Shown: positions 1 through 6,180 of the stretch, one piece after another
Position numbering within the stretch: position 1 is the stretch's first letter
Layout: each line of letters opens with the position of its first letter
Origin: an uncultured Collinsella sp.
GTDB lineage: Bacteria > Actinomycetota > Coriobacteriia > Coriobacteriales > Coriobacteriaceae
Assembly (NCBI GenBank): GCA_902494585.1
Contig: CABUUD010000020.1
Location: forward strand, 1-22,431
Reading direction: 5' to 3'
Length of the DNA stretch: 22,431 nt
Made by a program: the position numbers and the translations under genes
Notes under the pieces: generated by a model
Told to the model about the DNA's origin: nothing
The model's input: only the letters and a program-made list of their open reading frames with translations
The model's database searches: none

Positions 1-1
1 G

Positions 2-709
2 AAATCGCGGCAGATCGGGCGCGCCATTCGCTACAACAAGGCCTATTGTGCCGACAAGCGCTATGCAAGCGTGACAAGCTGGTTGCGAACCGGCGACATG
101 TTCAATGCCGATTTTGCCTATCACGAGGTGCCCATTGAGCGCGATCCCATCGACCTGGAGACATATCGTGCCTGCCCCATGCGGTTTACGTGCGTGTGTA
201 CCGATATCGAGACGGGCAAGGCCGTCTACCACGACCTGCCCTATGGCGACGAGAGGGATATCGAGTGGATCCGGGCATCGTCGGCGATTCCTGTGGCGAC
301 GCGTCCTGTTGCCATTGAGGGCCGTAAGTACCTGGATGGCGGCGTGGCTGATTCCATTCCCAGCGCTTGGTTGTTTGCGCAGGGGTATGACCGCAATATC
401 GTGGTGCTCACACAGCCGGCGGGCTTTGTGAAGCAGCCCAACAGTGTGATGCCCATGCTGCGGCGCGTGTTCCGTCACTACCCGGAGTTTGTCGCAGCGC
501 TTGAGCATCGGCATGAGGTCTACAATGCCACGCTCGATGACCTGGCGCGTCGCGAGGCTGCCGGCGAAATCTTTGTGGTGCGGCCGAGCGAATCGGTGAA
601 GGTGCCGTCGCTGTGCCGCGAACCGGATGAGCTCGAGCGCATCTACCAGGTCGGCCGCCACGATGCGGAGGCGACTTTGCCGGCGTTGGAAGCGTATCTG
701 GCGGGGTAG
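2..709 (+). CDS. Patatin-like phospholipase family protein, 3' part of gene (5' end outside window)
   Basis: The reading frame is open from base 2 and encodes 235 residues before the TAG at 707-709. The start codon and the expected nucleophile motif GxSxG lie upstream of the window. The segment YLDGGVADSIP contains the Asp-Gly-Gly that supplies the second member of the Ser-Asp dyad of patatin-type lipid acyl hydrolases. The C-terminal 120 residues (RRVFRHYPEF, then a region ending in EAYLAG) resemble the extra C-terminal domain of the YjjU-like bacterial patatin proteins. By family it would hydrolyse acyl esters of membrane lipids in the cytoplasm; the true substrate cannot be read from sequence. 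A GTG at 71 is in frame but is unlikely to be the start, because family-like sequence (RYNKAYCADKRYASV) already runs before it. A hairpin terminator follows at 732-777, so it is probably the last gene of its unit. Confidence 0.85.
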   Translation, partial: KSRQIGRAIRYNKAYCADKRYASVTSWLRTGDMFNADFAYHEVPIERDPIDLETYRACPMRFTCVCTDIETGKAVYHDLPYGDERDIEWIRASSAIPVATRPVAIEGRKYLDGGVADSIPSAWLFAQGYDRNIVVLTQPAGFVKQPNSVMPMLRRVFRHYPEFVAALEHRHEVYNATLDDLARREAAGEIFVVRPSESVKVPSLCREPDELERIYQVGRHDAEATLPALEAYLAG

Positions 710-731
710 GGCAAACTGCCGTGGACTCGGC

Positions 732-777
732 GGAAAGCGCATCCCGGAATGGAGGTCCAAACTGGGATGCGCTTTCC
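732..777 (+). terminator. Intrinsic terminator-like hairpin after the patatin gene
   Basis: A perfect 14-bp stem (GGAAAGCGCATCCC at 732-745 pairing with 764-777) encloses an 18-base loop, 22 bases after the patatin stop. The U-rich part is weak (CTTTCCATT), so termination could be inefficient. It lies between convergent genes, the patatin gene and thiE, and could serve both. Confidence 0.6.
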
Positions 778-821
778 ATTGCTGAAGATATGAGGCTGCG
801 GATCAGCTGCTCGGCTTAGAC

Positions 822-1517
822 TTACGCCTGCTGCCAGGTGTCGACAAGCTCCTTGGCCGCGGCGCAGGGGTCGTCGGCACTGCAGACGGCGCTCACCACA
901 AAGAAGCCGTCGACGCCGGTGGCCTTAAGCTGTGGCAGGTCGGCCGTCTTGACGCCGCCGCCCACCACGATGGGCACGGGGCTTGCCGCGTGGAGTGCGG
1001 CCAGATCCTCAAAACTTTTGGTGATGATGGAGCCATCTGCTGCGCGTCCGCAGTCGCGCTTGGTCTCGGTCTCGTGGAGCGGGCCGATGCCCAGGTAGTC
1101 GACCAGGCTCATGTCGGCGGTCTTGACGTACTCGAGCATCTCCTCGCAACGGGCTGAAAGGCCCACGATGGCATCGGGGCCCAAAAGTTTGCGGCAGACC
1201 TCGACGGGAATATCGCTCTGACCGACGTGCACGCCGTCGACAGCAATGCCCTGCTCGCGTGCGGCGAGTACGCAGTCCAGGCGGTCGTCGATCAGCAGGG
1301 CGACCTGACCGGTCTTGCCGGCCTGTGCGATTGCCTGCGCGGCGTCGCCGGTCAGCGCGATGATCTCGCGGGCGCTTGCCACCTTGGAGCGCACCTGGAT
1401 GCAGGTAAAGCCTGCGTCGAGCGCCTGGGCCACCACATCGCTCACGGGACGCCCCAGCGTGTTTTCGGGGCCGAGTACCAGATAGGCCGAGATATCAAGG
1501 TTGTCGCGGATGCTCAT
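822..1517 (-). CDS. thiE: Thiamine-phosphate synthase ThiE
   Basis: This 231-residue protein has the TIM-barrel thiamine-phosphate synthase motifs in order: QVRSK (41-45), IDDR (77-80), DGVHVGQSD (94-102), the pyrophosphate-binding GPLHETETK (145-153) and VGGGV (185-189). The family joins HMP-pyrophosphate and thiazole-phosphate to give thiamine phosphate in the cytoplasm. Length is typical (about 210-230). The ATG at 1515-1517 overlaps the stop of the upstream gene as ATGA and has an AGGAGG-like site just before it, which indicates translational coupling. It is the last gene of the three-gene thi operon, controlled by the TPP riboswitch at 2763-2854. No thiD or thiC is in the window, so HMP-PP must come from elsewhere. 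Confidence 0.95.
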   Translation of the reverse strand: MSIRDNLDISAYLVLGPENTLGRPVSDVVAQALDAGFTCIQVRSKVASAREIIALTGDAAQAIAQAGKTGQVALLIDDRLDCVLAAREQGIAVDGVHVGQSDIPVEVCRKLLGPDAIVGLSARCEEMLEYVKTADMSLVDYLGIGPLHETETKRDCGRAADGSIITKSFEDLAALHAASPVPIVVGGGVKTADLPQLKATGVDGFFVVSAVCSADDPCAAAKELVDTWQQA

Positions 1518-1855
1518 CGTGCTTCCTCCTGCTTTTTGATCTGTGCTTCCATGCGCTCGAGCTTGCCGGTCATGTTGTCGGTAAATCCGGGTCGAATATC
1601 GGCTTTGAGCACGACTTCGGTGCGGATGCCCTTGCTCGCCAACACAAAGGTTGCGTCGCGCACGACCTGCATGACCTCGTCCCAGTCGCCCTCGATCTCG
1701 GTGAACATCGAGGTGGTGTGGTTGGGAAGGCCGCTCTCGCGAATGACGCGCACGACCTCGGCGACCTCGGCGGAGAGCTCATCGCCGGTGCCGCACGGGG
1801 CGATGGCCACGGCGACGAGTGTGTTCATGCCGGCATTGGTTGCGGGCTCGGACAT
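1514..1855 (-). CDS. MTH1187-family (UPF0045) thiamine-binding protein
   Basis: This small protein of 113 residues has a ferredoxin-like fold signature of the MTH1187/YkoF-related family: a beta strand (TLVAVAIAPCGTG), a helix (SAEVAEVVRVIRESGL), the segment TTSMFTEIEGDWDEVMQVV and a C-terminal VVLKADIRPG strand. Members of this family bind thiamine and are found beside thiamine biosynthesis or uptake genes. The exact role is unsettled, perhaps a thiamine carrier or sensor. The start ATG lies 3 bases after the thiM stop, with GAGGAGG inside the thiM C-terminus as its ribosome site. Its own stop overlaps the thiE start. The context inside a riboswitch-controlled thi operon supports a thiamine role. 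No thiamine transporter is seen next to it. Confidence 0.85.
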   Translation of the reverse strand: MSEPATNAGMNTLVAVAIAPCGTGDELSAEVAEVVRVIRESGLPNHTTSMFTEIEGDWDEVMQVVRDATFVLASKGIRTEVVLKADIRPGFTDNMTGKLERMEAQIKKQEEAR

Positions 1856-1858
1856 GGC

Positions 1859-2698
1859 TTATGCCTCCTCGAGCTCGAGTTGGTTATCGGCAATATCCTG
1901 GGCGGTCGCGCGGTAGAGCTCGTCGATAAAGGCGACCTTAAAGCTTGCCGGGGCATCGGCGACAGCGGCGGCACGCGTGCCGGCAACGTTGTAGACGGCG
2001 GTGCCGCAGATGGCTGCCGTAAACGGATCGGCAGCGCAGGCGTACACAGCCAGCACGCCACCCTGCGAGCAGCCGCAGCCGGTGATCTTGGACATGAGCG
2101 GGCTGCCGCCGTGGGACTTGGCCACGGTCATGCCGTCGGTGATCAGGTCGACTTCGCCCGAGACCACAACGGCGCCGCCGGTGTAGCGGGCGAGCGCCAC
2201 GGCGGCATCGCGGGCGGCGTCGACCGTGTCGGTGGTATCGACACCGCGCACGCGGCTCAGATCGGCCGCCTCGCCCTCAAGACCCCACAGGCCGGCGAGC
2301 GCGATGATCTCGGAGGCGTTGCCGCGCACGATGGCGGGCTTGTACTGCTTAAGCTCGTTTACCAACTGGGTGCGCAGACTGCCGATGCCCAGACCCACCG
2401 GATCGAGCACCCAGGGCTTGCCGGCGTCGTGTGCCGCCTTGGCCGCGCGGGGAATCGTCTGCTCGTAGATGGGGAAGAGCGTGCCCATATTGAGATAGAT
2501 GGCGCCGCCGCCGGCAACGAGCGCCTCGCCCTCGTCGGGAAGATAGACCATGGCGGCCGATCCACCCACAGCGAGCTGCGCGTTGGCGACAAAGTCGATC
2601 GTCACCGTGTTGGTGATGGAGCCGGCCATCGGATTGGTGGTGCGAATCTCCTCCACGGCCTTGACCATATGTTGCTTAAGCTGTTCCGAATCAATCAC
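1859..2698 (-). CDS. thiM: Hydroxyethylthiazole kinase ThiM
   Basis: The protein has 279 residues, usual for the family. ThiM phosphorylates 4-methyl-5-(2-hydroxyethyl)thiazole, salvaging the thiazole half of thiamine for ThiE. Visible features are SITNTVTIDFVANAQLAVGGSAAM (27-50; family substrate-binding region), WVLDPVGLG (96-104), RGNASEI (125-131) and TGCGCSQGG (206-214), whose second Cys (210) matches the conserved catalytic Cys. The start is chosen as the GTG at 2696-2698: AAGGAGG at 2707-2713 stands 8 bases before it. The frame stays open upstream into the riboswitch, but that extension is structured RNA and not coding. The closer ATG in another frame meets a stop within five codons. 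First gene of thiM-MTH1187-thiE, regulated by TPP. Confidence 0.93.
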   Translation of the reverse strand: MIDSEQLKQHMVKAVEEIRTTNPMAGSITNTVTIDFVANAQLAVGGSAAMVYLPDEGEALVAGGGAIYLNMGTLFPIYEQTIPRAAKAAHDAGKPWVLDPVGLGIGSLRTQLVNELKQYKPAIVRGNASEIIALAGLWGLEGEAADLSRVRGVDTTDTVDAARDAAVALARYTGGAVVVSGEVDLITDGMTVAKSHGGSPLMSKITGCGCSQGGVLAVYACAADPFTAAICGTAVYNVAGTRAAAVADAPASFKVAFIDELYRATAQDIADNQLELEEA

Positions 2699-2720
2699 TG
2701 CACATGCCTCCTTGGCATAG

Positions 2721-2750
2721 AAAAGGGGCGCTGTGCATAGACAGCGCCCC
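2721..2750 (-). terminator. Intrinsic terminator of the TPP riboswitch expression platform
   Basis: On the minus strand GGGGCGCTGT pairs with ACAGCGCCCC around a 6-base loop, followed directly by UUUU (the AAAA at 2721-2724 on the plus strand). It lies between the riboswitch aptamer and the thiM ribosome binding site. This is the position expected for TPP-induced premature termination. Confidence 0.85.
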
Positions 2751-2762
2751 TGTAAAGGCGGC

Positions 2763-2854
2763 ATGCTCCCTACGCCAGCATTAACTGACAGGTTCAAAGG
2801 ATTGGGCCCCATGCCCTCTCAGCCTTGTGGTTTGCACCGCCGGCACTCCCGCAT
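2763..2854 (-). promoter_or_regulatory. TPP riboswitch (THI element) upstream of thiM
   Basis: Read on the minus strand, the conserved THI-box elements appear in order: GGGAGTGCC, CTGAGA (plus-strand TCTCAG, 2817-2822), CCTTTGAACCTG, TTAATGCTGGCGTAGGGAGC. The outer P1 helix can be closed by ATGC (2851-2854) with GCAT (2763-2766). A -10-like TAGTAT lies at 2872-2877 (minus strand), which would start transcription about ten bases before P1. The downstream hairpin at 2721-2750 is the probable off switch. Binding of thiamine pyrophosphate should lower expression of thiM, the thiamine-binding gene and thiE. Confidence 0.95.
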
Positions 2855-2881
2855 CGAATCTGTTGTTCCCTATACTAGCGC

Positions 2882-2916
2882 ACCTGCCAAAAAGGGACAG
2901 GTTTATTTTGGCAGGT
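2882..2916. repeat. Inverted repeat between the divergent thi operon and HAD gene
   Basis: ACCTGCCAAAA (2882-2892) and TTTTGGCAGGT (2906-2916) form a perfect 11-bp inverted repeat with a 13-base spacer. The dyad is placed between the thi promoter (-10 at 2872-2877, minus strand) and a plus-strand -10 candidate TACAAT (2920-2925) for the HAD gene, so it covers both -35 regions. It could be a regulator operator or a dispersed intergenic repeat. Nothing in the window names a binding protein. Confidence 0.6.
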
Positions 2917-2919
2917 CGT

Positions 2920-2925
2920 TACAAT
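2920..2925 (+). promoter_or_regulatory. Candidate -10 box for HAD-LysR transcription
   Basis: TACAAT lies 28 bases before the ATG at 2954. The -35 region falls inside the 2882-2916 inverted repeat and has no good TTGACA match. That would suit a regulated or weak promoter. Confidence 0.4.
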
Positions 2926-2953
2926 AGGTAGGACCGATACGAATGGGGGCCTT

Positions 2954-3862
2954 ATGATTAAACTTGTGCTGACCGATATGGACGATACGCTGATTCCAGC
3001 CGGGCATGACGGCGCCAGCGACTACGCCATCGAGGGCATTCATGCCATGCAGGCGGCGGGTCTGCACTTTGGCCCGGTTTCGGGTCGCCAGCCGTCCGCG
3101 ATGGGCTGGATGTTCCGCAATTGCGTCGAGTGCTTCTCGACCGGCGCGTTCTGCAACGGCCAGGTAATGTTTGTCGACGGTCAGGCGGTCGCTTCGCGCG
3201 CGACCGACAACGCCGCCCTTATGCGTTTGGCTGACTACTTGGAGCAGGAGACCGACGATACGTATCTGAAGGTCTACAGCCTGGGTGATGACTTTTGGAA
3301 TAACGATGCCTACTGCGTGACGAGCGATCCCGAGCGCGTACGCCGCGCCATGGAGTCGGGCGGCAACGCGTGGCTCAAGGGCGAAGAGGCCCCGTGCCGT
3401 CCCGTCGTCGATGATGCGCCGGTGTTTAAGGCGAATATTTGGAGTGCCCGTTCACGTGAGGAGCTCGTGGAGCTACGCGAGCGCGTTGCCGCTGAGGTGC
3501 CGGAACTCTCGCTTGTGTTTCCCAACAATCGAGTGCGCCTGCTTGACATCCTTCCGGCCGGTTGGGACAAGGGCTGCGCTGCACTGGAGCTGGCGCGCGC
3601 TTTGGGCCTGACGACCGATGAGGTGGCCGTATTTGGCGATTCCGATAACGATCTGCCCATGATCGATGCCGTTCCCAACTCCGTTGCAGTCGCCAATGCC
3701 AACGAGGCCGTCACGGCTGCCGCGCGCTGGCATATCGGCGCTGCGGCAGACGATGCGGTTGCCGGGGCTCTGCATCAGATTGCCGCCTGCGCCGCGACGG
3801 GGGAGATGCCGCCGTTTATGCGTCAGATGGATGCGACGGGTTTCGACGTCACGAACGTCTAG
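2954..3862 (+). CDS. HAD-superfamily hydrolase, Cof-type phosphatase
   Basis: This 302-residue protein has all four HAD motifs: DMDDT (8-12, nucleophile Asp8 and acid Asp10), Ser43 in GPVSGRQ, Lys206 in GWDKG and FGDSDND (227-233). The long insertion between motifs II and III is the C2 cap typical of Cof/YbiV-type sugar-phosphate or nucleotide phosphatases. Such enzymes are soluble and dephosphorylate small phosphorylated metabolites; the substrate cannot be told from sequence. The ATG at 2954 is preceded by the weak purine-rich run GGGGG. The following LysR gene starts 10 bases after the stop, so the two genes are probably co-transcribed. The gene diverges from the thi operon. Cof-like proteins have been linked to HMP-PP hydrolysis in other bacteria, but here only gene proximity suggests a thiamine link. 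Confidence 0.9.
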   Translation: MIKLVLTDMDDTLIPAGHDGASDYAIEGIHAMQAAGLHFGPVSGRQPSAMGWMFRNCVECFSTGAFCNGQVMFVDGQAVASRATDNAALMRLADYLEQETDDTYLKVYSLGDDFWNNDAYCVTSDPERVRRAMESGGNAWLKGEEAPCRPVVDDAPVFKANIWSARSREELVELRERVAAEVPELSLVFPNNRVRLLDILPAGWDKGCAALELARALGLTTDEVAVFGDSDNDLPMIDAVPNSVAVANANEAVTAAARWHIGAAADDAVAGALHQIAACAATGEMPPFMRQMDATGFDVTNV

Positions 3863-3872
3863 GGAGAAAGCC

Positions 3873-4769
3873 ATGAAGCTTCAGCAGCTCAGGTATGTCG
3901 TCAAAGTTGCCGAATGCGGCAGCATCACCGAGGCCTCGCGCCGGCTCTTTGTGTCGCAGCCTTCGATTACCGCATCAATCCGCGATCTCGAAAACGAGAT
4001 GGGCGTGCACATCTTTGAGCGCACCAACAAGGGCGTCATTGTGTCCGAGGAAGGCGAGACATTCTTGGGCTACGCGCGTCAGGTGCTCGACCAGGCCGAC
4101 CTGCTCGAGGGCAAGTACAAGGGCGCGTCCGAGCAGGTGCCGCACTTTAGTGTGAGCTGTCAGCATTATTCCTTTGCCGTTAATGCGTTTGTCGATGTGA
4201 TCCGTGAGTTCGATGCCGCGCGCTACGACTTTACCCTGCGCGAGGAGCAGACTCACGAGATTATCGAGGACGTCGCGCATATGAAGAGCGAACTGGGCAT
4301 CCTGTACTTATCCGAGCACAATCGCGAGGTTATCGAGCGCATGCTGGCGGCCAACGAGCTCGTGTTCGAAGGACTATTCTGCGCCACGCCGCATGTCTTC
4401 GTGTGTGCCGACCATCCGCTGGCGGGCCGCTCCAGCGTGACGCTCGAGGACCTGGAGGACTATCCCTTCCTGTCCTACGAGCAGGGCAGCTACAACTCGT
4501 TTTACTATTCCGAGGAACTGACCTCGACGTTTGAGCGCCGCAAGAATATCCGCGTGCGCGACCGTGCGACACTGTTCAACCTGGCCATGGGCCTCAACGG
4601 CTACACGGTGTGTTCGGGTGTGATCAGCCATGAGCTTAACGGTCCCGGTATCATCTCGATTCCGCTTGATGTAGACGAGTACATGGAGATTGGCATCATC
4701 ACGCGCAAGAACACGACACTTACGCGCTACGGGCAGGCCTATATCGACGCGATTCGCCAGCATATCTAG
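3873..4769 (+). CDS. LysR-family transcriptional regulator
   Basis: This 298-residue protein has a typical N-terminal winged HTH (QLRYVVKVAE, then GSITEASRRLFVSQPSIT at about 16-33, DLENEMGVHIFER) followed by a periplasmic-binding-like effector domain to the C-terminus. The ATG at 3873 is chosen because AGGGAG (3861-3866) precedes it by six bases and the HTH begins at once; the frame is open further upstream but only as a shadow of the HAD gene. It follows the HAD gene by 10 bases. Immediately downstream, a cluster of dyads (4817-4848) stands before the MetE-type gene at 4925. The regulator therefore likely controls that gene, possibly in response to a sulfur or methionine-related signal; this last point is inference. 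Confidence 0.92.
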   Translation: MKLQQLRYVVKVAECGSITEASRRLFVSQPSITASIRDLENEMGVHIFERTNKGVIVSEEGETFLGYARQVLDQADLLEGKYKGASEQVPHFSVSCQHYSFAVNAFVDVIREFDAARYDFTLREEQTHEIIEDVAHMKSELGILYLSEHNREVIERMLAANELVFEGLFCATPHVFVCADHPLAGRSSVTLEDLEDYPFLSYEQGSYNSFYYSEELTSTFERRKNIRVRDRATLFNLAMGLNGYTVCSGVISHELNGPGIISIPLDVDEYMEIGIITRKNTTLTRYGQAYIDAIRQHI

Positions 4770-4816
4770 GCTGCTGTGCTCCGCGCGGGTCAAATCTCTT
4801 TATGGCAGTCCAGACT

Positions 4817-4848
4817 GATATAGGAAACGTCTATATCAAACTGATATA
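4817..4848 (+). promoter_or_regulatory. Overlapping dyads, probable LysR-type operator
   Basis: Two perfect 7-bp inverted repeats overlap: GATATAG (4817-4823) with CTATATC (4831-4837), and TATATCA (4832-4838) with TGATATA (4842-4848). ACTGATATA also recurs directly (4814-4822 and 4840-4848), 26 bases apart. Relative to the predicted start of transcription near 4893, the dyads centre near -66 and -53, the usual position of LysR-type activator sites. Confidence 0.65.
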
Positions 4849-4857
4849 AACGTATAT

Positions 4858-4886
4858 TTTACGATGTCCATATGAGCGCTCATACT
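4858..4886 (+). promoter_or_regulatory. Candidate sigma70-type promoter for the MetE-type gene
   Basis: TTTACG (4858-4863) and CATACT (4881-4886) are separated by 17 bases and lie just downstream of the dyads. Both boxes are imperfect, as expected for a promoter that needs an activator. The predicted leader is about 32 bases. Confidence 0.45.
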
Positions 4887-4924
4887 CTGTCCCAGTAAAG
4901 CAACCAATGCAAAGGGAGATATCT

Positions 4925-6058
4925 ATGAGCACTTCAATTCAACCGAACGCGCCGTTTCGCGCCGATATCGTCGGCAGCTTTCTTCGTCCGCAGGCCGTAA
5001 AGGACGCCCGCGCTGCCTATGCGGCAGGCACGCTTGATGCCGAGGGGCTTAAGGCCGTCGAGGACGATGCCATTCGCGATTTGGTGGCAAAGCAGAAGGC
5101 CGCCGGTCTGCAGGTCATCACCGATGGCGAGTTTCGCCGCAGTTACTGGCACCTCGACTTTATGTGGGGGCTCAACGGCATTGAACGCCGTACCTCGCGT
5201 ACGGGCTATATGTTCCACGACGAGGAGACCACGGCCGATACCGCCGTGGTAACCGGTCCCATTAGCGGCGAGAACCACCCATTCGTCGAGCACTTTAAGT
5301 TTGTCAAGGCGCTTGAGGGGGAGGGTCAGGTCGCACGTCAAACCATTCCGGCGCCGATCCAGACGTTCTCTGAGGTCACGCTCGATCGCTGCGACGGCCA
5401 GCAGGAGAGCCTGCGCGCTGTCTATAAGACCGATGAGGAGCTTGCCGACGCCATTGCAGCCGCTTATCGCACGGTGATCGCCGACCTGTACGCTGCAGGC
5501 TGCCGCAACATCCAGTTTGATGACTGCACCTGGGGCATCTATTGCGATACCGACTTTGTGTCCAAGACCGGAATGAGCCCGGTTGATCTGCAAAAGGTGA
5601 GTGAGCTGGGCGTGGCGCTCAACAACGCCGCCATCGAGGGCAAGCCCGACGACCTGGTCATTAACACGCACGTGTGCCGTGGTAACTACCACTCTACCTA
5701 TGCCTTTGAGGGCGGTTACGATCCCATCGCGCCGTACCTGTTTGCGCATGAGAATGTCGATGCGTTCTATCTGGAGTTCGACACGCCGCGCGCCGGCGGT
5801 TTTGAGCCGCTCAAGTACGTTGCCCCGGGCAAGAAGGTCGTGCTGGGCTTGGTAACCACCAAGGCGGCAGAGCTCGAGAACGAGGATGCCATCGTCGAGC
5901 GTATCCGCGAAGCTGCAAAGTACGTGCCGCTCGAGAACCTGTATCTGTCGCCCCAGTGCGGCTTTGCCAGCTGCGAGATTGGCAACAAGCTGACCGAGGA
6001 CGAACAATGGGCAAAGATCGCGCTGGTCAAGCGCGTTGCCGAGCGCGTTTGGCAATAG
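4925..6058 (+). CDS. MetE C-terminal-type methyltransferase (cobalamin-independent methionine synthase family, YxjG/YxjH-like)
   Basis: The protein has 377 residues, about half the length of full MetE, matching the stand-alone catalytic-domain proteins annotated as 5-methyltetrahydropteroyltriglutamate-homocysteine methyltransferase family. The zinc site of the family is complete: His249 and Cys251 (INTHVCRGNY), Glu284 (YLEFDTPRAG) and Cys344 (SPQCGFAS). The N-terminus (ADIVGSFLRP) and ITDGEFRR (65-72) are also family hallmarks. It probably transfers a methyl group to a thiol such as homocysteine; the methyl donor is uncertain because the N-terminal folate half of MetE is absent. The ATG at 4925 follows AGGGAG with normal spacing; an ATG at 4907 has no such site. 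The gene lies behind a LysR gene and LysR-like operator; no SAM or cobalamin riboswitch is seen. Confidence 0.88.
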   Translation: MSTSIQPNAPFRADIVGSFLRPQAVKDARAAYAAGTLDAEGLKAVEDDAIRDLVAKQKAAGLQVITDGEFRRSYWHLDFMWGLNGIERRTSRTGYMFHDEETTADTAVVTGPISGENHPFVEHFKFVKALEGEGQVARQTIPAPIQTFSEVTLDRCDGQQESLRAVYKTDEELADAIAAAYRTVIADLYAAGCRNIQFDDCTWGIYCDTDFVSKTGMSPVDLQKVSELGVALNNAAIEGKPDDLVINTHVCRGNYHSTYAFEGGYDPIAPYLFAHENVDAFYLEFDTPRAGGFEPLKYVAPGKKVVLGLVTTKAAELENEDAIVERIREAAKYVPLENLYLSPQCGFASCEIGNKLTEDEQWAKIALVKRVAERVWQ

Positions 6059-6105
6059 CGGTAACGTTCGCAGGTGACGGCGCGTGCGAGACATGGCGCA
6101 TCGCG

Positions 6106-6111
6106 TACAAT
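6106..6111 (+). promoter_or_regulatory. Candidate -10 box for the uracil permease gene
   Basis: TACAAT lies 70 bases before the ATG at 6181. No convincing -35 box or PyrR-type attenuator is visible in the 122-base gap after the methyltransferase gene. Confidence 0.35.
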
Positions 6112-6180
6112 GGTTCGGATCGTATCGTTCGGGCAGGTAATCCGCTATGCCCGATCGCCCCTCCATTCGAAAGGACATCC

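Noticed and set aside
1718..2740. Plus-strand open frame (340 codons) over the thi operon
   Set aside because: Antisense to thiM and its neighbour and running into the riboswitch terminator; no sign of coding.
4934..6178. Long minus-strand open frame (414 codons) over the MetE-type gene
   Set aside because: Antisense shadow of a gene with an intact zinc site; no ribosome site or recognisable domain.
5956..6180. N-terminal extension of the uracil permease frame
   Set aside because: It overlaps the previous gene and has no homology or ribosome site; the ATG at 6181 begins the family sequence.
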